Counted from the stretch's first letter, positions 25,173-36,006 are shown. The stretch: 64,000 bases of DNA from Blattamonas nauphoetae (GCA_033064195.1 JARBJD010000011.1:310001-374000), one strand, 5' to 3'. Notes: a model not told the origin generated them from the sequence alone. Numbers and translations: made by a program.

Positions 25173-26048
25173 TCAATATTGGGGAACATCAAAGTTCGAT
25201 TCAAGCCTCCTGTCCTCCCTATCATGATCATCATTGTCGTGATCTCTCTCTCCATGCTGATGTGATTTTGTTTTTCGATGTTTCTTCTCCTCCTTGTGCT
25301 TTCTCTTGCTTTTCTTTTCTTTGTGTTCTTCTCTGTTTTTTTCTTTCTTTAATTTGTGCGATTCTGTGCGTTTCTGTTTTTCGATAGTTTCCTCGGGTTC
25401 TGATGGAGAAAATGGACGAATATCGTGATCCTGAGGAACTGATTCAGCTTCGGCGGATTTTTCAGGTTCATCATCATCGTCATCATGTTCCAAAACAACT
25501 TTTTGCTGAATTGATTGGGTTGTGATGAGTTCACCAACAGTTGTTGGGAGAGATTGGCGTGGTATTGTCGTTTGATCCGCTTCAAGATCATCTTTCAATA
25601 AGGTTCTGATTATTCCTGGAGAATTCGAGGTGGGTTTTGGGCGTGTATGCGATCGACGCTTCACAGGAACAGGGGGTGCTTCTTGGTCATCACCATCATC
25701 AGGAACAAGCGTTCTATGAATGGCTGGAGATGGTGGGAGATTGTCAGAGAGGATTCAAGAGAAGGAGAGGAAGGAGACCTCGATTCGGAGTGTCTGTGTG
25801 GATTGGAGTATTTTCCTGAGGTCTGATTCAAACACAAAAAGAATGTAAAAAATATGAGCTACCTCGTCGGAGCTTTTCCAAAGTGCTGCAAGAAGGTCAA
25901 GAAAAATGTTTCCATCGTCTCTCGATAGAACTGGAAAAACAGACGAAGATGATAAAAGTAAAGGTTGAAACTGCATTTTCAGCTTCTAATTTCGATAGTC
26001 GAGCTTCTAGGCTCTGTATTTTTGGTTTTGACTTCGTCGGCTCTGCCA
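25173..26048 (-). CDS. Unrecognised coiled-coil protein with charged tail
   Basis: The spliced model starts at ATG 26048: MAEPTKSKPKIQSLEARL, then KLEAENAFYRETMETFFLTF, a short leucine-heptad coiled coil that could dimerise. Three small introns (43-51 nt) join it to PQENTPIHTDTPNRA, IHRTLVPDDGDDQEAPPVP and a long exon ending NFDVPQY. The second half is low complexity: an Asp/Glu cluster (EHDDDDDEPEK), then Lys/Glu/His-rich sequence (EKKSKRKHKEEKKHRKTK) typical of nuclear proteins. I recognise no family. Only 48 bp separate its ATG from the ATG of the divergent RhoGAP gene. Confidence 0.6.
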
Positions 26049-26096
26049 TTCCTTGATCCCACCATTATCGCTGTTCTACAACATCAGGCTCTGTGA

Positions 26097-29046
26097 ATGT
26101 CGACTGATACCACACAAGATGCAGAAAAAGCATCTTCCACTGACCAGCCGACCCCAATCAATCCCGATTTAAACCCAGAAACCGCCGTCATGCCTCAAGA
26201 TTACGTCAAACTTGTGACTCAGTCGTCAACAGCTGATTTTGGTCTTCTACATGTCTGTAATCCAATTTACGAAGCTGGTTCGACCATTTTTCCTTCATGG
26301 TAATTCATTTAGGACGAGACTACCAGGGAAATCGACTCTTCGTGATTATTCCATCGTCAATCAACGAACGCATTCCCACACAAACTGTCATCCAATACTT
26401 CTTCAATAAAATTGACGCTATTGTATGCTGCTGTTCGACTCTTTACGATATTTACCAACCCATTCATCTTCCATTCCAAGAAATTTGAACACTACTCACT
26501 CGTTGTTGTCTGTGCCAACCTGGGGTTCAAAGGTGATCCCACGAAATTTTGGAGTCTAAAATTGTATCGTTCGATGCCTTATTGTGTATGAACAAATCTT
26601 ATCTCACTCATCATTCTCCTCTGACCCTTTTCTCATTTTCCATTTTTCTCACTGTCCCTAATCTTTTCTTCTTTAAACAATGTGCTGTCAACATTATATC
26701 CACTTATAGCTCCGCAAAAACCTCAAACATTTCTTTATTGTCAATCCTCCATTCAAATTCAAATTCTTCATGGCTTTTGCGCGCCCCTTCCTTTCATCGA
26801 AGTTTTGGAAAAAACTCCATTTTATGACAGAAGTGCAGGATCTCTTTTCGTTCATTTCTCCCCTCCAACTCCAACTTCCCTCTGTGTTCTCTCGTCCTGG
26901 GCAATCCATCTCCAAACCCTTTTTTACCTTCGGAGGTGTCGAGTTCGAAGATCTGTATAAAGCGGAACGTGAGATTCTCTTTGGTCTACCCCTTCCAGAA
27001 GATGAATTCTCTCCAATTGAACAAAGCACAAAAGAGCCTGGGCTGATCGCATCGTACAATTACGTGCCCCTCGCTCTCCTCAACGGGTTTGCTGGTCTGA
27101 TCGGTGCGGATGGGCAATCCATCACAAAAGAGGGTCTCTTCCGGATTGGTCCCAACGCACACCAACTGGAGGCAGCCAAAGCCATCATTGAAACTGATCC
27201 ACTCCACATCTTCCCCTCCGACACTCCTGTCCACCTCTTCGCCTCGCTCATCAAAGGCTTCTTCCGCTCCTTCAAGACGCCCTTCTTCGACATGGCCTTC
27301 CAAGGCAGTCTTCAGGGCTTGTGGGGGAATATCAGACGACAGATGCGCACCGAGGAGTCGATTGATGAAAAGGTGAAGCGTGCATTCGGAGCAGATGCTG
27401 TGAAGGCTGAGGAAACTGCTGAACCAGCGCCGACTGCACCAACCATTCCGCAGACAGAGATTACAGACGAGATGCGAATCGGCTGTCTTGCAGACATGTT
27501 CCTGACACTGCCGACAACGAAGCAGTCGACAATGCGCCTTATCCTCTCTGCTTTCTACACAATCGGAGTGAAGCACGTGGAGACCACACGGATGGGTCCA
27601 AACTCTCTCTCAGTTGTGTTCACACCATGTCTGCTTCTCGCCACTGTCCCACCCGATTGGATGAGAGACGTGCTCATGTTCTGCGTGGAGCAAGGTAATG
27701 CGATTCAACAGCGAATGGAAGAAGAGATGAGAAAGAAGGGACTGAACATCCTTCCACTCGGCATGGATCTATCGGTGAGACAGAGAGTCGACGATGCTCG
27801 TCGCTTCTTATGGAACAAAGACGCGACTGACTTTCGGGCCAAAAACAGCGATGCTGAGCTTCCGGAAGGGAGCAACGATGACGACCCTCTCCCAACACTT
27901 CGTACGGCCCTCACCACCACATTTGACTTCAACACAAAACAGACAAGTGAACCTGCGAAAGCTCCCATTCAAGCTGAAGAGCAAAAGAAAGAGGAGCCAC
28001 AACCGAGTCAGAATGAGAATGTGGAGCAGAATGAAGAGAAGCAGAAGAAGGAAGAAGAGGAGCATTTGAGAAAGGAAGAGGAAGAAAGAAAACAGAAAGA
28101 AGAAGCACGAATTGCGAAGGAGAAGGCTGATGAGGAAGAGAGATTGAAAAAGCAAGAAGAGACGAAACAGAAGGAGGAAGAAGAGAGAAGACAAAAGGAA
28201 GAAGAAGAAAGATTGGCCAAAGAGAAGGCTGAGGAAGAAAGAAAGCAAAAAGAGGAAGAAGAGCGAGCTGCTCGCGAAAAGGCTGAAGAAGAGGAGAAGC
28301 AGAAAGCTGAAGAAGAAAGAAAGCAAAAAGAGGAGGAAGAACGAATCGCAAAGGAGAAAGCTGAGGAGGAAGAACGCGTGAGAAAGGAAGAGGAGGAGAG
28401 AAAGCAAAAAGAAGAAGAGGAACGAATCGCAAAAGAGAAAGCTGAAGAAGAAGAGAGACTGAAGAAGGAAGAAGAGGAACGAGTGAGAAAGGAGGAAGAG
28501 GAGAGAAAGCAGAAAGAGGAGGAGGAACGAATCGCAAAAGAGAAAGCTGAAGAAGAAGAGAGACTGAAGAAAGAGGAGGAAGAAAGGAGACAAAAGGAAG
28601 AAGAGGAAAGGTTGGCCAAAGAGAAAGCTGAGGAGGAAGAACGTGTGAGAAAGGAGGAAGAAGAGAGAAAGCAGAAAGAGGAGGAAGAACGAATCGCTAA
28701 GGAGAAAGCTGAAGAAGAAGAGAGACTGAAGAAAGAGGAAGAGGAAAGGAGACAAAAGGAGGAAGAGGAGAGACTGGCCAGAGAGAAAGCTGAGGAGGAA
28801 GAACGTGTAAGAAAAGAAGAAGAGGAAAGAAAACAGAAAGAAGAAGAGGAAAGAAAACAGAAAGAGGAAGAGGAACGAATCGCAAAGGAGAAAGCTGACG
28901 AAGAAGAGCGACTTCGGAAGGAAGAAGAGGAACGAGTGAGAAGGGAAGAAGAGGAGAGAAAGCAGAAGGAAGAGGATGCAACTGAAACTGAAGAGAAAGC
29001 TAGCAATGCAGAAGGAACCGAAGGAGGAGCAAACGAAGGCGAATAA
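26097..29046 (+). CDS. SEC14-RhoGAP protein (ARHGAP1-like) with giant charged helix
   Basis: GTPase-activating protein for Rho-family GTPases. The N-terminus starts MSTDTTQDAEKASS. Exons to about 26,900 encode a CRAL-TRIO/SEC14-like fold: GRDYQGNRLFVIIPSSIN, VIQYFFNKIDAIV and KNLKHFFIVNPPFKFKFFM line up with p50RhoGAP. The RhoGAP domain (about 27,060-27,720) contains EGLFRIGPN with the arginine finger, LIKGFFRSFKTPFF and GPNSLSVVFTPCLL. From about 28,000 to 28,980 the protein is an almost uninterrupted Glu/Lys/Arg helix of repeated KQKEEEERIAKEKAEEEER-type units. This probably forms a single alpha-helix or coiled coil of about 300 residues. Exon borders between 26,230 and 26,720 are not all resolved. 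The Rho target is unknown. Confidence 0.8.
28375..28975 (+). repeat. Coding tandem repeat, about 162-nt higher-order unit
   Basis: Inside the RhoGAP gene. A higher-order block of 54 residues recurs twice nearly unchanged: RKQKEEEERIAKEKAEEEER, then LKKEEEERRQKEEEER, then LA(K/R)EKAEEEERVRKEEEE. Shorter 27- and 35-residue variants lie on either side. Nucleotide copies differ mostly at third positions (gaa/gag, aaa/aag), so the helix is under protein-level constraint rather than freshly amplified. Confidence 0.75.
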
Positions 29047-29257
29047 CTCAAGGAATAAACCAACTCGTCATGAACGGACCCCACATCATGGAAGCCTGTT
29101 GTTTGTTTATCTCTTCTTGTTTCTGGCCTGCCATCCCACAATGCGCAATTAATTCTGGTTTCGACGTTTTCTGATACAAGCTGGAGATACTAAGGGCGAG
29201 TGTTGTTGGTAATTAAACATGAAAGGGGTTGTGACAAGGGAGAGGAACTCTGGGAGA

Positions 29258-30352
29258 TCAAAGGTCCTTCTTCTCGGTGATTGGAATCGCCTTCTCGCGG
29301 TTCATCTTTCCCCGAAGAACAGAATCAACAATGTCTCCCAAAATTGGGATCTGATACACGTATGCACCAATCTGTCCGCTGAATGGGATGTGATAAGTTT
29401 TTCTTCTTTGTTCTGTGGCCTTCACAATGTGTGTGACACAATCCTAAAATGAAAAACCGGCAGAAAATGATGGATAGAGAGGATAGTGGTAGACCTGAAC
29501 ACTCATCAGATTTCGTTCGGGATCCATTGCTTCCTTTGCTCTTCCACCATTCACGCTCGCAGTTCGAATTCCAGTCTCAACAAAACCAGGGCAAACTGTT
29601 GTAATAGTGATTCCTTGTTCTTTCCACTCGTTTCGAAGAGAGTTCATGAAGCCTTGGACAGCGTGTTTGGATGCGACATACCCGCTCCGTCGTGGGAGTC
29701 CCAGAACTCCTGATCCGGTTGAAATAAGGATAAGTTGTCCCTTGTTCTTTTTTAGGAGAGGGGCAAATGCTTTAGTGACGTACAAACATCCAAAGTAGTT
29801 CACGTCAATCATTGGTCGGAAGACAGCATCGAGTTCGTCCAACGTCGCGAGATCATCAAAAGTCAAATCCATAGACACTCCAGCATTCAAAAAGAGGTAG
29901 TCAACACTATGAAGAGTGTTTTCTGCGACAGCTGCTGCTTGAATGACACTTTCTTTCTTCGTCACATCTGTTACAACGATTGTGCATGTTGAAGTTGGTG
30001 ATGGTGATTGCTGAAGGAGAAAGTTGGGGTAAAATCGATGAGAATGATGTATTGTTTGGAGAAGAAGAAACTTCAATCAACTTCCGGCATTCTTCAGCGA
30101 CTCTTTCCAATTCCTCCTTTCGGCGAGCTAGGAGAAGGAGATTGGCTCCTCTCTTTGCGAATCGTTTTGCTAACTCTTCACCAATCCCTGATGATCCACC
30201 CGTGATGACAACACGAGAATCTTGAGTGAATGATGAAAATGTGTGAGAAAGACAGAACTGGCTGGAATTGTGTGTGTTGACGGCTTAAAAATTAGGATTC
30301 CAACAAGAAATACACAACAGAGACAAAAGACAATAATTAAATTCTTTTTCAT
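29258..30352 (-). CDS. Membrane-anchored short-chain dehydrogenase/reductase
   Basis: NAD(P)-dependent oxidoreductase. A hydrophobic N-terminal anchor (LIIVFCLCCVFLVGILIF) precedes ANSRVVITGGSSGIGEELAK, which holds the TGxxxGIG dinucleotide motif. Later come LLLLARRKEELERV, the Asn block YLFLNAGVSMDL, ISTGSGVLGLPRRSGYVASK with the catalytic Ser and YxxxK pair, and TVCPGFVETGI. The last exon (SVQDCVTHIVKATEQRRKTY) matches the C-terminal part of DHRS7-like enzymes. Three introns of about 38-115 nt are needed. The Arg after the Rossmann strand (ARRKEE) suggests NADPH. Likely location is the ER membrane; the substrate is unknown (a sterol, retinoid or sphingoid base would fit the family). A thioesterase gene lies 222 bp upstream on the same strand. 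Confidence 0.85.
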
Positions 30353-30574
30353 GTTCAGAATCGACCGAATTGTTGAGAACAATAATTGTGGGTAGGATGT
30401 TTGAAATTGATTGTTTGGGGTGTACAAATCTGAAAATATCATTACATCGTTTCAAGAAAAAGATCAGAACATCAAGAATCCCTTCGTGTCCAACAAAAAA
30501 AGGGATAAAGCTCTCAGACAAAAGAAAAGTTGATGTGAACAGAACAGGTCAAGATAACGTTATCGACTGTTTGT

Positions 30575-31593
30575 TCAAGTATTAATCCTGTCTTGCTTAC
30601 ACCTGACAATTAGGGCGGTGAGGTAGGAGGAGAGGGAATTCCGATAAGAGTTTGCGTTGAGGAAATTGTGTTCTGTTTCGTTCAGCATGTGAACTTGGAA
30701 TGAACGCACAGTGAATGTTTCCCACGTCTCGACGAGGGATTCCTGTGAAATGGGGTCACCATGTGCTCCCCAAACAGTGAGAGGAACAGGTAGGGCACGC
30801 ATGTGCCACTTGTCTGTCCGATAATACAACTTAGAGGATCACGATGTAAAGGGGGGATACCTCTAAGTCGCCTCTCAACGGAGGGAGCGACAATGGCCAC
30901 AACTGTTTGTCAAGTAATGCTTGGGACGGTCCAAAACGAGAGACACAAATATCTGCGAACTCTTTGTCAGAACTCTAAAGAAATCAAAAATGAAATGGGA
31001 TCCTATGTTAGGTATAGAGACGTAGTCACACCTTGATATCTACGGGAGTTTGATACGAATCTGACGCTCCTGGGGCACCTCGTCCTGAGAACAAGAAGTG
31101 CAATGGCAAAACAAGCTTCCGTCGACGAATTTCGTGCGCACATTCCCAGGCAATGAGTGTTCCAAGGCTATGCCCAAGGAATGCGTAGGGGACGGCTTTA
31201 TCTTTAATGAGTGGTTCCATCTCATCCACAATCTGGCGTGTCAACTTGCGAATATCTGTGACACATAGCTCATCAATTCGAGACTGCCTTCCAGGGAGTT
31301 GGATAGCAATGTACTATAATAACGAAAGAATGAAGGAGAGAAAGAAAAGTTGAACCTCGATTTGTTGAGGAAGTGGTTCAGACCAGCCGTGGGTGAAAAC
31401 GGAGGCAGTACCACCAGCAAATGGAAAACAATAGAGTCTTATTCTAATAGATTGGTAAGAGTCGAGTAAGAAGAGCAGACACAGGTTGTTGTTTTTTCTC
31501 GGGGGTAACAAGGTATTTTCCATAGTTTTCCAAATGAATAGCCTTCTGGTGGATTCGTTCTGGTTCAGAGTGATTCTTAAGGAGCCAGTTCAT
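30575..31593 (-). CDS. Type II thioesterase (alpha/beta hydrolase, GrsT/OLAH-like)
   Basis: Releases acyl chains from acyl-carrier or peptidyl-carrier proteins. The spliced frame gives RLYCFPFAGGTASVFTHGW, QLPGRQSRIDE, the nucleophile elbow AFLGHSLGTLIAWECA, LFSGRGAPG, SLPPLRGDLE, VWGAHGDPIS with the acid, and the His in NETEHNFLN. These are the hallmarks, in order, of TEII enzymes that edit NRPS/PKS or fatty-acid synthase carrier domains. The length (about 270 residues) is normal. Four introns of about 30-75 nt interrupt it, including one whose removal converts ...KKQQPV/IRLYC into a single frame, so the gene is fully adapted to this genome. No carrier protein or synthase lies in the window. 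The family is mainly bacterial and animal, so ancient transfer is possible but not shown. Confidence 0.85.
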
Positions 31594-32089
31594 AATGGTG
31601 TGGTTTTTGGAGTTTCCTTGAGAAATTTCCGAACAATGGGAAAAATGATTCTCATTTGTGAGATGGAATTATCCTGGCATGATTGACAGATTTTAGTTTG
31701 ATTTAATCGTGAAAATTGTGGCTAGTGTGTTCTGACTTAATATGTCGACCCCGTTGATCAGATCTAAATAAATGTGATCCATCAATGATTATTTCGAGTT
31801 TTGGAAAGAAATATTTCAGGTAAAAGAGTATGAAATGGAGAGTAAATATATCGATAAAATACACTCTGATAATTGTTTTGTCCAAACAAATTTGTCATCG
31901 AGAAAAACAGCATGTTTTCACATCGATACAGATACCCAAAATTGTGGATTTGAACATTGTGCCGTAAACTGTGCGACATTCAATCTTGTTTCAATAAAAT
32001 AGACTCCGCAATAGTCATGAAGACCTCGACATGAATTTGGAGATTAAAAAAGAATTACATATTCGGATCATCCAACAAAGATCAGACAC

Positions 32090-32376
32090 ACTTTTTTTTT
32101 CAACTTTTCGATGTCATATCTCCACAACCAGCCATCCGTTTGGAACCAAATAAAGTGTATTATACTCATATTGATCTCGACAAAACGTGCTCAAAAAAGA
32201 AAGACATTTTTTTCTTAGAAACTTTTGTCGAGAAAATATGTGTTTTTTTCTATTTTCCCAGATACCCAGCTTTTGATTTAACAATTTTTTCCAAATGTTG
32301 GAATCATCAAAAAAGGATCTGGAACAAATTTCATGACAACCGATTCACTTGTTGTTGAGATATTGCCGAAATAAAC
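32090..32376 (+). repeat. Dispersed repeat D, copy 1
   Basis: A roughly 280-bp sequence matching, at an estimated 65-75% by eye, the reverse complement of 34961-35236. Shared landmarks are CAACTTTTCGA(T/C)GTCA, CATCCGTTT, CAAATAAAGTG, GGATCATCAAAAA-like, and a terminal block ATTTCATG...TTGAGATATTGCC. No coding potential is seen. Divergence indicates old copies. Confidence 0.6.
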
Positions 32377-32456
32377 CTTTTGAAAAAACTACATGCATGC
32401 AGAGTGCAGTTTTCTCAGCGAGTTCCTGGAATTTTTTGATACAAAAGTTATAGTTT

Positions 32457-32713
32457 TTCTAAGTTGGATGATATCTATCTATTTTCGAGAAAATCTTGAT
32501 TTATGGCGGGTTAATGAATTTCGGCACGTTTCTGACGGCACTGTGAATGGACATGTTGGGATGGAGAGAGAGAAATGAAGAGATCGAAAAATAGTAAAAA
32601 ATGGAGAGCTCAACAAAATTCATGGTGGTTTCACAAAAGCGCAGATATTCATTAAACCGCAATAAATCGAGATTTTCCCAAAATCTGATGGACCTTGTCC
32701 AACTAAGAAAAAA
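32457..32713. repeat. Fold-back (palindromic) element
   Basis: The left arm (32457-32542) and right arm (32626-32713) are inverted copies of each other, about 75% identical by eye. Both contain TTTCT(A/T)AGTTGGA near the outer end and AAATCTCGATTTAT(T/G)GCGG-like sequence inside. An 83-bp spacer separates them. A third copy of the inner block is at about 35345-35395. This is the structure of a MITE or fold-back transposon remnant. Confidence 0.55.
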
Positions 32714-32766
32714 ATCAAATTTTGACAAAAATCTCCGTAAGGAGGAGCAGTTGTCCGGACAAGGTG

Positions 32767-32794
32767 AGGCGCTGTCCGTCCTCGGACAGCGCCT
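32767..32794. repeat. Perfect 12-bp hairpin
   Basis: AGGCGCTGTCCG, a TCCT loop, then CGGACAGCGCCT. The arms pair perfectly and are GC-rich in an AT-rich setting. It is not followed by a T-run and is in no gene. It may be the end or core of a small palindromic repeat; the arms contain the GGAC/GTCC words common in other repeats of this window. Confidence 0.7.
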
Positions 32795-33066
32795 AATTAG
32801 GAGGTCACAGCTCGTAAGTTTTGAAAAAGGGTGGGATCGAACGAAGTTATTGAAAAGACTGTGAAGTGGATTGATACATCATGTAACAAGATCAAATGGA
32901 TCTGTTACCTTGATTGCAGGTGAAATGTGAGAGATACTTTCATTCTCTAACAGTTAATCTTGATCGATCGAACTCATTGGCAATGGAGGATAAATATAGG
33001 GCAGAAAGGGCTGATGTTTCCGCCTGGAAAAGCTCAATCGAAAGAGTCGTTGGTGGAGGAGAGTAG

Positions 33067-33274
33067 GTGACAAGTGAGGGTGATGAGTGGATGTGACAAG
33101 TGAGGGTGATGAGTGGATGTGACGAGTGAGAGTGAGGAGTGGATGTGACGAGTGAGAGTGAGGAGTGGATGTGACGAGTGAGGGTGATGAGTGGATGTGA
33201 CGAGTGAGAGTGAGGAGTGGATGTGACGAGTGAGGGTGATGAGTGGATCTGACGAATGAGGGTGATGAATGGAT
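33067..33274. repeat. Minisatellite, 8 x 26 nt
   Basis: Eight head-to-tail copies of a 26-nt unit, about GTGACGAGTGAGAGTGAGGA then GTGGAT. Two main variants alternate (AGAGTGAGGAG and AGGGTGATGAG). The last copy carries three changes. The unit length is not a multiple of three, and the reading frames across it have no coding character, so it is non-coding. Alternation of variants suggests amplification of a 52-nt dimer. Confidence 0.9.
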
Positions 33275-33469
33275 GTGAGGATGGCGGATGCAATTTTATC
33301 CTATATGCTATGGAAAATTAGGAAGTCAGCTAGAAGTGTGTAGACAATGAGTGATGAATGTCTTGAGACACAAACCAACGACTAGGAGAATCAATGTAAT
33401 CACAACGCGGATGGAGAACGATGTTGTGTTGAAGCTCGACATCGTATGAATTTGGTGGAGCAGTTCCTG

Positions 33470-34345
33470 TTACTGTGGGGTCAAGTCACTTCGACCTTTC
33501 TTCTTTTTGTTTTCCTTCTCCTCTGCCTCCGCCTTCTTCTTTTCTTCTGCTTCTATCTTCACTTTTATGACTTCGTCTCTTCCTTCCTCATCATCATCTT
33601 CATCATTCTTGTTCTTCCCCGTCATTTCGGCAATTTGTTGGAGCGACATCCCCTGCATCTGCATCATCGTAATCTTCTGAGGATTCATTCCTTGTGAAAT
33701 CAGCTCCATCTTCAGCTTCTCCTCCTCATTCTCCTCTCCTTGAGTCGATCCCAACTCCATCTCGTTTTCGTTGAATCCAGCCTTGTCATTCGTTCATTGT
33801 GTTCATGTGCGATTGAGCTGTCGGAATCCCAAAGTGTGTCGACACGACTGTGTCGCCATCAATTCCTCCATCTGTATTGTCCAGCCTTTGCTTCAGACGC
33901 AACACATCATCTTTCCGCCCAATGGAGATCTGGAAGGAGATTTCTCTTCGCTCCTTCTTGAGTGAAGAGACGGTCTGAATGTATTGAGTAAGGAGAACAG
34001 TCATTGGTATGATGATGGACGCAATACCCACAATGATCGAAGCGTACTGAATCATCAACGATTGTGCCTCTGAATTGGTTGTGATCACATAATACAGAAG
34101 AGGCGGGACACCAGGCCATTAACTCCTGTTGGACACGTTCTAACTGACGTCCAATGGTACGGAAAGAGCCGGAATAACAATGGAGATGAATACTGATGGT
34201 ATGAGTTGTCTTATCTCATCTCTTTCAGTCCTTAACAGGTTGCGGTTTGATTGGGATATCCACGCCACACTAATGAAGAGAATGAGATCGATAAAGTGTA
34301 AAAAACAATGGAGATACACACTGATGATGTGATTTTTCAAACATC
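33470..34345 (-). CDS. Small multi-pass membrane protein, repeat-family member (locus 1)
   Basis: Minus-strand coding pieces are present, but I could not fix every splice site. The first piece (about 34340-34150) holds a hydrophobic helix, VYLHCFLHFIDLILFISVAW, then a charged segment SNRNLLRTERDEIRQL. The second (34088-33786) holds a second helix, SLMIQYASIIVGIASIIIPM, followed by SSLKKERREISFQISIGRKD. The third (33760-33470) is an acidic/Lys-rich tail containing NPQKITMMQMQGMSLQQIAE. I recognise no family. The first piece lies inside repeat A and is almost identical to sequence at 61.3 kb, so this gene belongs to a duplicated family. Function unknown. Confidence 0.4.
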
Positions 34346-34582
34346 ATTCCATTATGATGTCATACATTGTGAGGAGAAACGGCTTTTGAAAGCTGTACTG
34401 ATTTCCATGAATTTGGATTCACTTGAGACAAGAATGATGTGAAGCAGGACAATAGAATGCTTGAATCGACAAGTGAATTCAAATTGCGATTTAAGAGGTT
34501 CTGAGAGAAAATGGAAGACGAAGACAAATTAAGATGGGGAGGACGATCCGGACATGTCCAGGACTGGACACTTTTGTCCGTT
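34126..34582. repeat. Repeat A, copy 1
   Basis: Aligned by eye, this 457-bp segment is over 90% identical to 61295-61752 in the same orientation, beginning at CTGTTGGACACGTT and ending near ACTGGA...TTGTCCG. It covers a membrane-helix exon of the small membrane-protein family plus non-coding flank. Identity falls away abruptly at both ends. Confidence 0.85.
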
Positions 34583-34960
34583 TTCAACTGATCACTATTG
34601 GATTGTGAAGAAATTTAAACAATTCATTTTTTCAACAAATGAGCGGATGTCCAAGATTGGACATGCTTGGACATTTCACCAATTTATGGGATTTTTGTCC
34701 GAATTCTCTAATACACGTTTTTCATTTTTTTGAAAGACGAAATATGAATAAATTCAACATTTTGGGTGATTTAATGAAAGAATTTGGAGGATTGAACATT
34801 GATTTATGCCAGAGGAATCACTTCTGTTTCGACTTGGACAGGGTCTCTGTCCGATGTCCGATGAGAAGGAGGTTTTGTCCGTCCGTTGCTCATCCTTAAA
34901 TCTCCGGCTAGTCATTGAGAAAACCGCCTTGTACTTGAAAAGTGTCACTTGTCTGAATTC

Positions 34961-35236
34961 ATTTTGGCAATATCTCAATAACCAGTGAATCAATTGGCAT
35001 GAAATTTTTACCAGACACTGTTTTTGATGATCCGAATGTTTTAGAAAAAAATCAGAAAAAAATTATGGATACCGGGAAACAATCCGAAAAAACCATTTTT
35101 TCTCGAAAACCATCACAGAGGCAAAATATTGCATCTTTTTTCGTAAATATCCTGTTTTGAGGTTTTTACGAATAGAATTCACTTTATTTGGTTGAAAACG
35201 GATGATTTGTTGTTGAGACGTGACGTCGAAAAGTTC
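34961..35236 (-). repeat. Dispersed repeat D, copy 2 (inverted), with fragment at 35345-35440
   Basis: The reverse complement aligns to 32090-32376. The inner end reads GGCAATATCTCAATAACC. A further fragment in the forward orientation (about 35345-35440) carries both the fold-back inner block (TCTCGATTTATGGCGG) and the D terminal block (CGATTCATTGGTTGTGA). This shows that the two repeat types were once adjacent in one larger element. Confidence 0.55.
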
Positions 35237-35562
35237 ACGGTTTTTGTGTGTATTTTGCTGTATGAGGCTACAGGGCCCAATAATGGGTCTTTAGCTCCAA
35301 AATTTTTGTAGGTATTACTTTCTCACCAAAACAACATTTCGCAGAAAAAATCTCGATTTATGGCGGTTTATTGAATTATGGCGCTTTTGTGACAATTTCA
35401 TCGAAATCGATTCATTGGTTGTGAAGATAATGCCGAAACGATTAGGGTGTCGAAGGTATAGAATAGAATAATAGGCTTGGATCCTTTCAATTCCTCCATT
35501 CAATGTGATCAGAAATAATCTCACTTTTTTCACTCTATGGATGTTTTTCTTTTTAGGGAATG

Positions 35563-35599
35563 CCAAAAAACCCCTCAAATCCAAAGAAATCAAATGTCC
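35563..35599. repeat. 37-nt exact inverted match to 41126-41162
   Basis: CCAAAAAACCCCTCAAATCC and the following 17 bases are the exact reverse complement of 41126-41162. The flanks do not match beyond a few bases. It is non-coding at both sites, and is probably the conserved core or end of another dispersed element. Confidence 0.75.
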
Positions 35600-36006
35600 A
35601 GGAAAAATCGAAAGACATAGTGACGAGGTATTATTCCTCCAATTCTTAGCTTGCGCTTTCACCTGTGGAAGGAGATGAAGGTTAATCTTTATGTGTTGAT
35701 CAACTGAAAAAACTGTTTTAAGGGCTACTTTTGAAACTCATCATTTAGTCATACAATTCTACATCAATCACCCCCTTTTTTCAGAAAAGGCCTTAGAAAA
35801 TGATGTGAAATGAAAAAATATCGATATGGAACAGATCTCCACTGGTCGTCCAAAAGTCTCCTCCGTCCACAGTATTCTGGATCTGGCTTTAACACCGGTC
35901 GTAATCCTTGTGAACGTGAGTCTTCCTGTTTCAAATCGAGAACACTCAGCATCCCAGTCATGTGAACGACTCGTTTGATCACAAGAGAGTTTTCACTCTC
36001 ATTCAT

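Larger units (their letters stand above)
31594..33066. other. Gene-free, repeat-bearing stretch (1.5 kb)
   Basis: I find no coding frame with conserved character. The stretch holds one copy of a dispersed repeat (32090-32376), a fold-back element (32457-32713) and a strong short hairpin (32767-32794), each listed separately. The rest is AT-rich sequence with homopolymer runs. Confidence 0.5.

Noticed and set aside
27808-29141. Very long Ser/Phe/Leu-rich minus-strand frames opposite the RhoGAP charged helix
   Set aside because: They are mirror images of a GAA/GAG/AAA/AAG-rich coding repeat, which automatically leaves the other strand open; composition is not protein-like.
35764-36006. 80-residue minus-strand frame starting MNESENSLVIKRVV
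   Set aside because: The ATG and stop are real, but there is no recognisable motif or neighbour link, and it lies among repeats; support is too weak for a gene call.
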